Part shown: in pieces, positions 12,059 through 25,555 of the stretch
Layout of the letters: each line of letters opens with the position of its first letter
Position numbering within the stretch: the stretch's first letter is position 1
Assembly (NCBI GenBank): GCA_034770075.1
Contig: JAVJAP010000103.1
Coordinates: forward strand, 310,001-374,000
From: Aralia elata
Lineage: Eukaryota > Streptophyta > Magnoliopsida > Apiales > Araliaceae
Direction: 5' to 3'
Length of the DNA: 64,000 bases
Made by a program: the position numbers and the translations under genes
The notes under the pieces: model-generated
Database searches by the model: none
The model's input: the letters and a program-made list of their open reading frames with translations, nothing else
Told to the model about the DNA's origin: nothing

Positions 12059-13123
12059 AAAATGAATATCTTAAATTAAAAGAAAATTTAAATATGAGAG
12101 ATGCATGCATAGATGCATTTATTGATGGAAAAATGATTAATATTTAACATGATGATAATGTAACAAATGTTGAAATAACATCTTTAAAAGGTGATCTTGC
12201 TAAATTTCTGTAAGGAGAAGAGAACATAAATGTTATATAAGGGGCATAAAGATCTAGTATTGAAAAACAAGGAATTGGATATAATCATGTTTTAAATAAA
12301 TCCAATAATAATATTAGTACTTTACTTTGAAGGTTATGTAGAAAAACAGAATCAGGAAATCAGAAATCAACCACCTGTATGCAAACAGCCTGACCCGTCT
12401 GCTTCAGAAGAAGACAAATCAGATGAGCTGGAAAAACAGATAGCTTCATCTACACGGCTTGACGCGTCTGCTTTAGAAGAGAAATCAAACGAAAGTGCAG
12501 AACAAATAAAAGTATCCAAATAGCCCAACTCGTCTGCTTCAGAAGCAGAAATTGATATACCTGAGCATGAACCGTAAGAGTAAATATGCAATGTCAGATT
12601 TCCAAGATCATCCAAAACAATGAAAAATCATCCTCGTAACCTGAGCATTAAAGACCTCAACATTGGGATGACCACAAGAAGAGCTTTTGAAGAGATTTGG
12701 GTATAAAAATACAAAATCCAAAACTACACTAAGGAGCACAACTATCAAACTTACTACTGGTAAAACAAAATGTTGATATATAGGTAATAAAACACAAAGG
12801 TATGATTATTTTGTTTACTTGCTATATGTGTTATTATTATAAGCATACACCAGTTTCTTTCTTTATCCCTGCGCTTATTTTTTGTTTAATGATGACAAAG
12901 GGGGAGAGATATCTAAATAACTAAATTGATATGAATTATTTTTTTTATGACAAAGGGGGGGGGGGGGGCGAGATATCTAAATTGATATGCATATGCTATA
13001 ATTCATGAAGAGCTAAATAAATCAATCAACTTGTGTTTAATGATTAAATATATAGTTTTAGGATGAGCTATATATTTAGGGGGAGTTATATATTGTAGGT
13101 TGTAATCATCAAAAAAGGGGAGA
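12059..13123 (+). other. Degenerate retroelement interior, probably SIRE-like copia 3' end
   Basis: No intact gene. At 12373-12576 a plus frame shows three diverged repeats of a Pro/Ser-Ser-Ala-Ser-Glu phrase in an acidic Lys/Glu-rich context, broken by TAG near 12521. It may be coding debris. A G run (about 12957-12969) and atgatgacaaagggggagag phrases recall the region just upstream of the polypurine tract in SIRE/Opie-type copia elements. The assignment is tentative. Confidence 0.35.
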
Positions 13124-13205
13124 ATGTTAGTTTATATATTTTTTATTTTAATGATGACTAGTTGCTTTGTAAAGTTATATATTGTCATCATCAAAAAGGG
13201 GAGAA
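13107..13205 (+). other. Duplicated polypurine tract, SIRE-like element
   Basis: Two copies of catcaaaaa(a)ggggagaa, at about 13107-13122 and 13189-13204. Each is followed by a TTATAT/TTTTATTTTAATGATGA stretch, giving a diverged tandem copy of about 82 bp. One of them is the junction with the 3' LTR; which is uncertain. Confidence 0.5.
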
Positions 13206-14499
13206 TTCTGATTTATATGTTTTATTTTAATGATGATAACATATTTTGTATAGATATGTTTTGTGATTTTCAAGTTTGGATGTTGGGCTAATCATACATG
13301 GTTTCTTAGTGAGTATGGATTGTAAGTGGCCCTTCATCAAGAAAGAGTCCATAGAGACACTACTGGATTAGGTCTCTAAGAAATCACTTAGGAAAATTTG
13401 TAAATATTTGTAGCACAAGTCTTTAATTGTTAGGCAACTTTATTTGTTGGAAATTCTTTTTAATAAAGATTCAAGTGCTGAAAATTCAAATTCAAAAGCT
13501 GGAAATATTTATTTAAAAACCAAATCAATTGAGCAATTGTTTAGCTATGATTTCCAAAGATATATCAAAAACAAGATCTTTTCCTAAAAGTCGATTGCGC
13601 TAATTTTGATAATATCTTATCTCTTATTTCCTGTTGTTGATTCTGTTAAATCTTATCCCCTAATTCAAGCTGTTTAGTTTTCAAATTCAAAATCCTTTCT
13701 TAATAGCTTGATTCTTCTTCGTCTTGGGTTTGCTGAAATTGGGGAATTAGTTTTCTTTGTTGTTGGTCCTTATCTATATATATATATATATCCCTCCTTG
13801 GCTAAAACAAAAGGAGAATGATTTGAGAAAAATAGTGCTTCAAAAGAAAAAGTTTCTAGCAATCTGATTTTCCTTGTTCTTAATTTCTTATTGTTAGTAA
13901 TTCATAGATATTGTAATCATATTTATTCTTGATAAATACTTGTATACAAACCTAGTTTGGTTTGTGTGATCCAGTGGTGGATTGGCCTATACAAAGAAAG
14001 CTCTAAGGTTGCAGTGGCGCAAGCGGTTCTATTGGTGCAAGAGGTTGCAGTTGTGCAAAGGGGCCAGTGGTGTCCAACAAACTTCAGAGCTATTTGTACA
14101 GGGAGTTATTTTATAACTAATTAAATATTATTTTAATAAAAGAATCGAGTCTCCAATACCAGTTAGTATTGGACGTAGATTAAGCCATTAGATTAGAGGG
14201 TAGGGGTCAAACTACGTAAAAATCTTGGTGTTCATAGTTTGCTGATTATCTAAAGTGGGTTGTTGAATTCTACATTATATCACTTTTATACACTAATTAA
14301 AATTAAAGAAGGTTATGCATTCTTCTTTACAGGTTCACCTAAGTAGACATGTACTCTTGTCTACATAGTTTAATACACTTCTTAGTTAAAATCAAAGAAG
14401 GATATGCATTTTGCTTATGAGGTTCATGTAAACACCTAAGCAAACAGGTACCCCTATTTGCATAGTTTCGAATAGTAGAAAATTTAAAAGTGTCATTGT
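13124..14499 (+). repeat. SIRE-like copia LTR, left part (interrupted by element D)
   Basis: Starts TGTTAGTTTATATA after a polypurine tract and continues to the ATTGT target site of element D. It resumes at 23714, where attcaacccccttctaggt resembles the end region of SIRE/Opie LTRs. A diverged tandem duplication of roughly 100 bp (aaagaaggttatgcat / aaagaaggatatgcat) lies at about 14300-14470. No gene is seen. Confidence 0.45.
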
Positions 14500-16318
14500 T
14501 GTTAGGTTTGTAACATCCATGAACATGCAATCAAATTACATACAAGCAGCGAAAGCATGGCAAAATCAGATTTTAAAATTTATAAACCAAAAAGGCCAAG
14601 ATTGACCATTATGCGTAATTATTAATTTATTGAAAGAGATGGAGAACAAGAATTATACCCTTGTAGAATTCTAGCTTCCTCAGGTACAAGTTCCACTCCA
14701 ATTCCTTCGCGTTCTCCTTAAATTCTACCGATTAAAATTCCTCCCTTTGATCAATGTTAGCCACCCAAGTGTTTGGCCTCTAGAGGTGATCCACCAAAGA
14801 AGAATAGGTATTCAAAAAGTTGGGTGTTGACAAAACCCTAGTTTCTATCTCTATAGAAATTGCAAGTACTCTCCACAATCTAATGTAAAGTGTGTGTTGT
14901 GTAACCCAATCTATGATAAAACTTCTCTTATTTATAGATGTAGGAAAAACCCTTCCCTAAACTATTTAAGATTAGGGTTTCTATTCTAATTAAACTCCTT
15001 TAAATAATTATACTCCTAATCCAATTAGGAATGCATGAGAGAGTATTTCTATTAATTAATTCTCAATCCCTATTAAGAATTAAATAATAGTAATAGTAAT
15101 AATAATAATAAGACTCCTCTTATTAATTTATATTTAATATTTCCAAAATATTAAATAATAAATATTAAGCTATTTAATTTATTCTATCTCCATAGACTAA
15201 ATTAAATACACTTAACTTATTATTACGATTATGCCATTTACTTCGTAAATAAATATTTTTCTTTTGCGGTGTGACCCTTTAGGTTCTCCATATTAAACCG
15301 AATGTGAATAAATTAATTAAAAAAATTCTAATCTTATTTAAATAAATAAATTTAATTATTTAATTCATTTAATTAAATAATATTTATTCTACAATAAGGG
15401 TAAGCCCCCTTAGCGATCAACGACTTTCCAGATAATATAGATTTCAACATTAATCACAAAAGAACCTTTCAGTTAATAGTTACTGTACAATTCAATCCTT
15501 CTACCATACAATGTCCAAATTAAATATAAGACATGCACTTACTGTCAAGTCTTATTTTATTTAATTATATGTATTTCGATTCCCAAATGCACAACTCTAA
15601 TTAATGCAAATTAGAAACTCCTTTCTAATTTCATTCTGCCTTGGCCAAAGACTACTAAGTTATCATTTATCGAATCACATAGGACATTTACATCTTTTAC
15701 TAGACGTAGTAAATTCTTTGTTGATCATTCACCTATCTCTATGTACAACTTACTATACCCAATCATACTCTTTGATATACCCTAAAGGTCTTAAAGGACA
15801 TGTCAAAGTATAACTCATCATACATATGATACTATGATGATCTCAAGTCCAAGGATCACTTGTACTACTATCACTTGAGGAATTCCTATTGACAGGCGAG
15901 TAAAACTCCATTAAGTATTCCTTAGCGAGCCACGTTCAATGAACTTATTATCTAATAAGCACCTACATACTTGCTTTAGGGTCTCCACACAAATGATTAT
16001 GAGATCAATCATCTTCTTACTAAGAGCAAGCAACATATGTACTAATCTATCCAGATTCACTAATCCTTTTTTTAGTAATCTAACGATTAAGAACGATTTT
16101 AGTTTATGAGCTGTCTTGAATTTAGATCTCATTAGCAGGATCACCTATCATAATTCTAAAAGTATTGCTTAAAACTATGGGTTTATCACATTTAATAAAA
16201 CAACAATATGTAGATAAAGTAAAATGCTTTTTTATGCTTTTATTAATAAACGAATAAGATTACAAAGTATATGTTATATCATATCAAATATGATTAGCTT
16301 GTGTGCATACCACTTTTA
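14500..16318 (-). repeat. Element D 3' LTR (minus orientation)
   Basis: 1.8-kb LTR. On the plus strand it starts TGTTAGGTTTGTAACATCC. Its other end abuts the polypurine tract (minus strand AAGTGGGAGAT). The LTR start in minus sense reads TAAAAG where element E has TGAAAG, so the terminal TG has mutated. It retains about 100 bp (near 14937-15060) that the 5' LTR has lost. Confidence 0.88.
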
Positions 16319-16332
16319 ATCTCCCACTTGCA

Positions 16333-19300
16333 CTAAAGCCAATCGCCATGGTATCTAATACCCATCTTCTCTAAGTGACGATCAAACTGCTGTTGTATTA
16401 AAGCTTTAGTAAATGGATCTGCAATGTTGTCGTGAGAGTCTACATGCTCCAGGGTGAGAGTCTCCTCTTTCAATGATCTCTTTTATCAAATGAAACTGCC
16501 GCAACACGTGTTTAAATTTCTGATGAGACCTGGGTTCCTTAGCCTGCACAACAGCTCCAGTGTTGTCACAGAATAAAGGTACGACTCCTCTAATACTAAG
16601 AACCACTCTAAGTTTAGTTATGAACTTCTTCATCTAAACAGCTTCCTTTGCAGCTTCACTTGCAGCTATGTACTCCGCCTCTGTTACCGAATCAGCAACA
16701 GTTTGCTGCTTCGAACTTTTCCACCTCACTGCACCACCGTTTAAGGTAAACACATACCCTGAAACGGATTTGCTATCATCTTGGTCCGTTTAAAAACTTG
16801 AGTCTGTATAGCCCTCTAGTTTCAATTCAGACCCACCATAGATAAGAAATACATCCTTAGTTCTTCTCAAGTACTTTAGGATGTTTTTCACTGCCTTATA
16901 GTGCTTTCCTCCTGGATTCGACTGATATCTGCTTGTTACACTAAGTGCATGAGCGACATCTGGTCTAGTACATATCATACCATACATGATAGATCCTATT
17001 GTCGAAGTATAAGGAATCTTACTCATACTGTCTCTCCCCTCAGGTGTCTTTAGGGCCTGTTTCTTGGAGAGATGTATTTTATGGCTCATCGACATGAGAT
17101 CTCTTTTGGAATCTTCCATGCTAAACTTCTTTAACATCGAGTCAATGTCCTTATCTTGGGTCAAACCAAGCATCCTTTTAGATCTATCTCTATAGATCTT
17201 TATCCCCAAAATATAGGATGCTTCACCCAAGTCCTTCATGGAGAAGTGTTTAGATAACCAAATTTTGATCGATTGTAGTATAGAAACATCATTCCCTATC
17301 AGTAATATATCATCAACATATAATACATGGAATGAAACAGCGCTCCCACTAACCTTCTTGTACACACATGGTTCATCCTCATTTTTGATAAAATCAAACT
17401 TTTTGATAATCTCATCAAAACGGATGTTCCGCCTACGAGAAGCTTGCTTCAATCCATAAATGGATTATTGCAGCTTACATACTTAGTTTGTTCCAACCGT
17501 TGAAACAAAACCCTCTAGTTGTATCATATATACATTTTCCTCAAGCTCTCTATTGAGGAAGGCCGTTTTCACGTCCATTTGCCAGATTTTGTAGTCATAA
17601 TAAGCTGTAATTGCAAGTAAAATCCGAATGGACTTGAGTATAGCTACTGGTGAGAAGGTTTCATCATAGACAACTACTTGTCTTTGTTTGAAACCTTTTA
17701 CAATCAGTCGGGCCTTATAGGTCTCAATCTTGTCGTCTACTCCAGTCTTTCTCTTAAAGACCCATTTGTACCCAATAGGCTTAATACCCTCAGGTGGTGA
17801 AACCAAAGTCCATACTTGGTTTTTATACATGGAGTTCATCTCAAATTTCATGGCTTCTAGCCATTTCTTTGAGTATTTACTACTCATAGCCTCTTCATAA
17901 GTTAATAAATCATCATCCTCTATGATGTGTACCTCATCAGCACATCATCTATGATAAATCCATACATTTCAGGTATCTTCAATACTCTTTCAGATTTACG
18001 AATAGGTTGTGGTACATTAGGTTCTTCCACTTAGTTAGGTACCTGACTTTGATCCATAGTATTTTGTGGTTCTTGAACTTTTTTAAGATATATCTTATTC
18101 CCACCGATCCTTTTAAGGATAAACTTCTTTTCCAAGAAGGTAGCATGTTTCGCAACAAACACTTTTTGATCAGTAGGATGATAGAAATAATACCTGGATG
18201 CTTCTTTAGGGTATTCCACAAATTTACATTTGTCGGATCTAGTCTTAAGCTTATTATGCTCAAACCTTTTGACATAAGCTGGACAACCCCAAGTCTTAAC
18301 ATGCTTAAGATTTGGTTTCTTCCCTATCCATAACTCATATGGAGTCTTTGGGACGAATTTGGTAGGTACCTTGTTAAGTAGGTATGCAGCCGATTCTAAG
18401 GCATAACCCCATAAAGATACTGGAAAGTCGGTAAAACTCATCACGGAAAGAACCATGTCCAAAAATGTTCGATTTCTCCTTTCAGATACATAATTTAAGT
18501 GTGGCATTCCTGGTGGAGTCCATTGTGAGATTATACCATTTTTTTTAAGGCAATTGAGAAACTCATTGGTCAAGTATTCCCCTCCTCGATCCGATTGAAG
18601 AATTTTAATACTTTTATCGGTTTGCTTCTCTACTTCATTTTTGAATTCTTTGAACTTTTCAAACGATTCAGATTTGTATTTCATTAAATACATATATCCA
18701 AATCTATAATGATCATCAGTGAAAGTAATAAAATAAGAATACCCTCCTCGTGCATTTGTTGTCATAAGTCCACACAAGTCTGTGTATACCAACGCTAATA
18801 ACTCTGTAACTCTTTCTCCTTTTCCACTAAAAGGAGATTTAGTCATCTTACCCATGAGACAGGATTCACAAGTTGAATATGATTCGTAATCAGATAACTC
18901 TAAAAGTCCATCTTTATTCAACTTGGTTAATCTTGTTTCATTGATATGACTGAGTCTACGGTGCCACATAAAGTTATAATTAATATCATCTCTTTTTCTT
19001 TTCTTAGTTTGTTCAACTTGAAGTATATTTTCATGTAAGTCAAGTATATAAAGTCCATTCAACAAATTACTAACACCATATAAAATATTTTTATTATAAA
19101 TAAAACAACTGTTGTTCTTTATTATAATATCAAAACCATCCATATCAATACAGAAATAGAAATAATGTTTTTAATGAGTATTAGAATATAATAACAATTA
19201 TTTAAACTAATGGACTTGCTCGTAGGCAATGCTAAACGATAAGTTCCTACAGCTAATGCAGCAACCTTTGCTCCATTACCCACTCGTAGGATGACTTCAT

Positions 19301-20267
19301 CCTTGTTCAGCTTTCTACTTCTGCTTAGTCCCTTTATATTATTACATATGTGAGAACCACAACCGGTATCCAATACCCAAGTAGAATTTTAACTTTCAGA
19401 AAAATTAATTTCAATCATGAACAAACCTAGATCGGAAGTCGAAGCTTCTCCAAGCTTCTTTTGGTCCGCAAGATACTGCTTGCAGTTCCTCTTCCAGTGT
19501 CCTGGCTTATTGCAATGGTAGCAAATTCCTTTACTATTAGGATCAGCTTTCTTTTGATCCTTTTCTTTCGCCTTGGCCTTAGCCTTCTTCTTTCTATTCT
19601 TTTCAAAAGATACCTTGGGACTCTTTCTTTTCTTAGAAGAATCATCCACAAGTAAGACTTGGTTCTTGTTGGATGAGAAGTGACCTTCAGCAGTTTTCAG
19701 CATGTTAAGTAACTTAAGTAAGCTGACGTCCAACTTATTCATGTGAAAATTCACAACAAATTGTGAAAAGGTGTCCGGGAGTGACTTCAATATCAAATCT
19801 TGACTTAACTCCCCATCCATCACAAACCCTAGCTATTCAAGTTGTTCAATCAAATTAATCATCTTTAGGACATGAGTCTCAATGGTAGTACCCTCGGTCA
19901 TCCGAGATTGGAAGAGCTCCTTAGATATCTGATATCTAGCAGTCCTACTTTGCTCACCATACAACTCCTTGAGGTGCAGCAGTATAGTATGAGCATCCAT
20001 AGTTTCATGTTGACGCTGAAGCTCGTTACTCATGGATGCGAGCATGATGCATTGAGCCATGATTGCATCATTTTGTCACTTTCTAAAAGTAGCAATCTCT
20101 TCCTCAAAGGCTATTTCTGCAACATTTGTAGGGACCGACGAATTTAGGACATAAAAAATCTTTTCAGCAGTGAGAACAATTCTCATATTCTTTAACCAGT
20201 CCGTGTAATTCGGTCCGGTCAGTTTGTTAGCATCAAGTATGCTACGCAGTGATAGTGAGTTTGACAT
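16333..20267 (-). pseudogene. gag-pol of Angela-like copia element D
   Basis: Starts at ATG 20267 (MSNSLSLRSILDANKL), matching element E. Gag includes a UBN2-like helical region and a CCHC knuckle, CYHCNKPGHWKRNC, near 19500. Protease follows (DTGCGSHIC, near 19370). Integrase spans about 19143-18031, with the HHCC part ending CESCLMGK and the core near 18800-18200. RT covers 17887-16790 with an intact YVDD pair. RNase H ends at 16333. The frame is broken near 20076, 19830, 19389, 19130, 18031, 17483, 16790 and in the last 80 codons (frameshift after ERGD). Normal length for the family is about 1,300 residues, which the remnants span. Non-functional. Confidence 0.9.
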
Positions 20268-21975
20268 TTTTAAATTCTGCATGTGAAATAGACAACATTT
20301 TTGCATACATTCATTTTATTAATTTACCAAAATAAATTAGGTCTTTATTTTAAATTCGTATCTCCCATTATTTTTATCAAACTATATTACGCTCAATTTA
20401 TATAATTTGACAATTCTAATTAAAGATTTGCTAGTGATAATAAGGATCCCATTTTAAATATATATATATAGTTTTGTGGTGACACAACAAACGATATATA
20501 AATAAATAGGTAGACAACTATTGTCAATTATATCATTATGTAATTCCTTGTATTTTGCCTCTTAGATTATTTTGATCAAATAGTAATATATCTGAATCAA
20601 AATTATTCAAGTTAAGTCTAACCTAGCACTTCCATATATGTAAAGAGAAAAATACCATCCTTGTGGTGACACAACAAAACAGTAATGTTCAATTCCTTAA
20701 TAAGCATCAAATGTGATAAGACAACATCTTAAATATTTAATACTTGCCTTATGGTAACATAACAAACTCATATTAAATATTTAATACTCTATTGTTTTAT
20801 TATGCTAGAAGGCTACATTCGATATTCAAAATATCTTTAAACGTTTAGGACTTAATATAATTTCTTTGAGGGGTTTATTATTATTTATCTCATCTTGTTT
20901 AGCGCGCATGCACATATATATATAAAATACGCGTCATATTATTTAACATGCGAAGCATTTTGGATAATATATATATATATATATATATATAGATATATAT
21001 ATATATATATAGCAATCATGCACATATAGAATACTATATTCTACCAGGATTGATTATGGACTTTTATTCTAGTTTGGTTCACTAGAGCCACCAAGTGAAC
21101 CAAAAGGTCAAACCTAGGGTCCAAGAATTGAATTTAAATATAACTATTACATTTAAACTCGGGCTCCATTACAAACGGGTCTTTAAGCGGTCCTTGATCC
21201 TTGGTCTCCAATTCTTCAAGATAATTCTAATTAATCTTATTACATAAACTATTTACAATGAATAGAAACCTTGATCAGCAGTCAAGGGGAAGTACATAGG
21301 AGAAAGATAGAATTTACATCAAGAAAAATTAGAGAAGACGAGGTACGCAGATCCCATTTATAAAACTCATTCATTCAAGCATCTTCTAAAATAAATCCAA
21401 TCACACATTGGTCAATAGTCCATAATCAATCCCTATTTATTATGATACATATCTCCATATGTATCAATAAATAACATTCATCTCATGAATAAAATATTCA
21501 ATATATATATATATATATATTGATATCATTTAATGGGCAATTTAAGTTGACATAAAATCTAATTTCAACTCTAATTAGTTATCATGAAATCCAATTTCAA
21601 CTCTAATTAGTTATCATGAAATTCAATCCCAATTAAAATAAACATCTTTATTTTAATCCCTTTTCAAAACCAAAATAAACATTTTATCTTAATTTTGAAA
21701 AATAAATAAAATCAGAAAATCAGAATTTTCTAAAGGTGCGGCGCGCCCCGCGCCATATTGGCACGGCCCGCGCTACCCTAACAGATGGACGACGCTCCCC
21801 TCGCCATATTGGCGCGACCCGCGCCACAGCGAATTTCTGGTTTTCCCAAATAGCGATTTTTATTATTTTTCTCTAAAAACATGATTTTATATCATCAATA
21901 ATGCCCAATCAAATTGTTCAAAACACATATCAACGTATATATGAATCTAAACAATTAATGATTCGTATAAAGTTT
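20268..21975 (-). other. Element D 5' leader (untranslated)
   Basis: A 1.7-kb leader between primer site and gag without a convincing ORF. It holds three copies of an inverted motif of TTGTGGTGACACAACAA type (20471-20492, 20659-20680, 20746-20766), (TA)n tracts at about 20967-21011 and 21500-21520, and a GC-rich patch at 21736-21832. The same items in the same order occur in the leader of element E. Confidence 0.7.
21736..21832 (-). promoter_or_regulatory. GC-rich palindromic patch in element D leader
   Basis: Contains gcggcgcgccccgcgcc and ggcgcgacccgcgcc, each followed or preceded by ccatattggc, in an AT-rich leader. It corresponds in position to 30462-30582 of element E. Function unknown. 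Confidence 0.45.
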
Positions 21976-21989
21976 GGCTCTTGATGCCA
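21976..21989 (-). other. Primer-binding site (element D), diverged iMet type
   Basis: The minus strand reads TGGCATCAAGAGCC directly beside the LTR end. It resembles TGGTATCAGAGCC with one substitution and one inserted base. Element E has TGGTATCAGAACC at the equivalent place. Confidence 0.7.
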
Positions 21990-21990
21990 C

Positions 21991-23708
21991 TGTTATATTT
22001 GTAACATCCATGAACATGCAATCAAATTATATACAAGCAGCGGAAGCATGACAAAATCAGATTTTTAAATTTACAAACCAAAAAGACCAAGATCGACCTT
22101 TATGCGCAATTATTAATTTATCGAAAGAGATGGAGAATAAGAATTATATCCTTGTAGAATTCTAGCTTCCTCAGGTACAAGTTCAACTTCAATTCCTTCG
22201 CGTTCTCCTTTCATTCTACCGATTAAAATTCCTCCCTTTGATCAATATTAGCCATCCAAGTGTTTGGCCTCTAGAGGTGATCCACCAAGGAAGAATAGGT
22301 ATTCAAAAAATTGGGTGTTGGCAAAACCCTAGTTTCTATCTCTATAGAAATTACAAGTACTCTCCACAATCTAATGCAAGAGTGTGTGTTGTGTAACCCA
22401 ATCTATGATAAGACTTCTCTTATTTATAGTAATAATAAATAGTACTTGTATTAATTAATTCTCAATCCCTATTAGGAATTAAATAATAGTAATAATAATA
22501 ATAAGACTCTTTTTATTAATTTATATTTAATATTTTTAAAATATTAAATAATAATTATTAAGCTATTTAATTTATTCTATCTCCATAGACTAAATTAAAT
22601 ACACTTAACTTATTAGTACGATTATGTCATTTACTTCTTAAATAAATATTTTTCTTTTGCGGTGTGACCCTTTAGGTTCTCCATATTAAACCGGTTGTGA
22701 ATAAATTAATTAGAATAATTCTAATCTTATTTAAATAAATAAATTAAATCATTTAATTTATTTAATTAAATAATATTGATTCTACAATAAGAGTAACCTC
22801 CTTAGCGATTAACGATTTTCCAAATAATATAGATTTCAACATTAATCACAAAAGAACCTTTCAGTTAATAGTTACCGTACAATTCAATCCTTCTACCATA
22901 CAATGTCCAAATTAAATATAAGACATGCATTTACTGGCAAGTCTTATTTTATTTAATTATATGTATTTCGATTCCCAAATGCACAACTCTAATTAATGCA
23001 AATTAGAAACTCCTTTCTAATTTCATTCTACCTTGGCCAAGAACTACTGAGTTGTCATTTATCGAATTACATAGGACATTTACATCTTTTACTATACATA
23101 GTAGATTCTTTGTTGATCATTTATCTATCTTCATGTATAACTTACTATAACCAATCATACTCTTTGATATACCTTAAAGATCTTAAGGGGCATGTCAAAG
23201 TATAACTCATCATACACAAGATACTATGATGATCTCAAGTCCAAGAATCACTTGTACTACTATCACTTGAGAAATTCCTATTGATAGACGAGTAAAACTC
23301 CATTTGGTATTCCTTAGCGAGCTACGTTTAGTGATCTTATTCTCCAATAAGCACCTACATACTTGCTTTAGTGTCTCCACACAAATGATTATGAGATCAA
23401 TCATCTTCTTCCTGAGAGTAAGCAACATATGTAGTAATCTATCCAGATTCACTAAACCTCTATTTAGTGATCCAACAATTAGGAACAATTTTAGTTTATG
23501 AGATGTCTTGAATTTAGATCTCATTAGCATGATCACTATCATGATTTTAAAAGCATTGCTCAAAACTATGGGTTTATTACATTTAATACAGCAGCACTAT
23601 GTAGATAAAGTAAAATGCATTTTATGCTTTTATTAATAAACGAATAAGATTACAAAGTATATGCTACATCATATCAAATATGATTGGCTTGTGTGCATAC
23701 TACTTTCA
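21991..23708 (-). repeat. Element D 5' LTR (minus orientation)
   Basis: 1.7-kb partner of 14500-16318. Near 22437-22458 a block of about 100 bp present in the other LTR is replaced by a short taataataaatagtactt sequence. Further substitutions between the two LTRs indicate an old insertion. Confidence 0.88.
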
Positions 23709-23713
23709 ATTGT

Positions 23714-23777
23714 TATTCAATTAAAATAGATACACCTATTCAACCCCCTTCTAGGTATGCATTTACTACTACCCGCG
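23714..23777 (+). repeat. SIRE-like LTR, right part
   Basis: Continuation of the interrupted LTR after element D's target duplication, ending around ggtatgca and then meeting the start of the next LTR near 23778. The exact end is uncertain. Confidence 0.4.
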
Positions 23778-25267
23778 TGAGGACCGTAAATTTTGTATGG
23801 CTTTATAATATAAGCTTATGAATATTATTTAATAAAAAGAATTTTTATTAATATTGTTCTATGTGATGTGATTAAAGGTTATATAATAACCTAGATTATG
23901 TGTTTGCAATGATATTATGTGTTGTTATTTGGCAGGACTTATTAAAATGATTTCGGAGAAATATCGCTAAAATTTCATTCACGGGGTACTATTTGCGTGG
24001 GCACTATTCGCCCCAAAAATGTCTTTTTCGTTTATTTCGAATTTTCTAAATTTTGTCATAGTGTTAATGTGATTGATTAATAATCCAAGTGTTGGATTTT
24101 ATTTTTGCCAAATTGGGATTTAATTAGAAGCCCCAAATTGCTTAAAGGTGGCCCAAACCCATGACCCATGACCCATAACCCAACCCATGACCCAACCCAT
24201 GACCCATGAGGGAAATAGGTAATAACCATCAACTGAACATTTGGAGGAGGAAGGAGTATACGGATGAGAAGAGAGGGAGCAAAAGGAATAAGAATTTATG
24301 GGGAGCAGCCATTCCACATTTGGTAGAGGAAAAGAGAGCATGGAACAATTGGGGAGAAGGGAGGGGGATTACCCGAGCATGGAAATGAGCAAGCTCACTC
24401 TCCCAGTAATGGGGAGCTGCAATGAAGGCACGCTCAACCCCTCAATCCATCCATGAAGCTCTGATCATCCTTCTATAAATGCTCTTCCCTTGCCATTCAT
24501 CCATTCCTTTCCATTGTTGCTAAGAGAAAGCTGAATATTGAGTAAGTGTAAGAATTGAGTGGGTACGGGTGAATTGAAGAAGGAGAAGAGAGGAACTTGT
24601 AGTTGTAATCAATCCCATTTTCATCCTAGAAGTTGCTTCAAGAGGTTAGTGTTATGGAACCTAGCTTATTTCCATTGTTGTTTCAAGTTTTCAGTTTGAT
24701 ATTGGTTGCTTTATGGGAGTATATGTTGCTGAAATTGCTTTAATTGGTTCATGAATATGTATGAATGTTGTTAACTCTTTAAAAGCCTTATTAATAATCA
24801 ATGAAAGTGGAACAATGATGGATAATCAAAGTCTATGCATAAGGAGCAAGAATGGACTGTTGGACATATATGGACTGATTTGGACACTTCTTATAGTTTG
24901 ATGAAAATTTAGTTTATGGTTGGTTGTATGCTTGTTTATGTATGCCCATAATGTTTTATGAAGTTGTGGGTAATGATTTCATTTGGAAATCTGGACTAGA
25001 ACATAATTAAACTCTACTCCAATATGAGTTTGTAAGCCATGCCCACCAACCATTTGATTCAATGTCTAAGAGAACGATTTCTTTAAGGATCCAAAGAACT
25101 AGTGCTGATCAATTGTTGAAATGATGTTATAATGCATGGTTGAGTAATAGAAACATGTTTTTAAGTCATGTGTATAGGTTGTATAAGGGTTATGAAGTAA
25201 AGAGGGAGAAATCAAATTTTTGTTATTAAGTTTCTGCAGAAGCAGGAACCTTAAACTCCCTGTATCC

Positions 25268-25320
25268 GGAGTGGCGCGGTTGCGCCACTCCCAAGCTTAA
25301 AACCAGCGCGGCCGTGCTGG
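25268..25320 (+). promoter_or_regulatory. GC-rich hairpin pair 1 in element F LTR
   Basis: Perfect 10-bp stem GGAGTGGCGC / GCGCCACTCC with a GGTT loop (25268-25291), then CCAGCGCGGCCGTGCTGG (25303-25320). The surroundings are AT-rich. Confidence 0.6.
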
Positions 25321-25497
25321 TCTGCAGAAGTGAAATGCTTTGCTGCTTTGCAATGTTGATTTGATGCATGTATATATAGACCTAGCATGTTATAATACCC
25401 CAAAGCATATGTATGATATGTTAGTATAATGCTAGAATGACCCCAAGCATCTAGAGGTTGGTTAGAGTAAGAAATAAACCAGAAAATAGCTACAGGA

Positions 25498-25555
25498 GGA
25501 GTAGCGCGGTCGCGCTACTCCTAGGCCAAATAGCAGCGCGGCCGCGCCGTGCTGC
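25498..25555 (+). promoter_or_regulatory. GC-rich hairpin pair 2 in element F LTR
   Basis: Perfect 10-bp stem GGAGTAGCGC / GCGCTACTCC with a GGTC loop (25498-25521), then GCAGCGCGGC and GCCGTGCTGC arms with one mismatch (25533-25555). It lies 230 bp after pair 1 and differs from it by a paired change in the stem. Confidence 0.6.

Larger units (their letters stand above)
14500..23708 (-). mobile_element. Element D: full-length Angela-like Ty1/copia retrotransposon
   Basis: Complete element of 9.2 kb with LTRs 14500-16318 and 21991-23708. A perfect 5-bp target duplication, ATTGT, flanks it at 14495-14499 and 23709-23713. Domain order on the minus strand is gag, protease, integrase, RT, RNase H, which defines Ty1/copia. 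RT motifs such as LYVDDILLIGND and KDLGEASYILGIKIYRDRSK fit the Angela/BARE clade as I remember it. Coding regions are decayed. It is related to element E, with diverged LTRs. Confidence 0.92.

Noticed and set aside
12367..12615. 82-codon Ser-rich minus-strand ORF
   Set aside because: It is the antisense of the plus-strand acidic repeat debris; neither strand is intact.
24120..24388. Overlapping ORFs on both strands near the ccatgaccc repeat
   Set aside because: Short, opposite-strand shadows within element F's LTR with no protein signature.
25268..25555. Bacterial-type intrinsic terminators
   Set aside because: The stems are strong but there is no following T run, and the context is a plant LTR.
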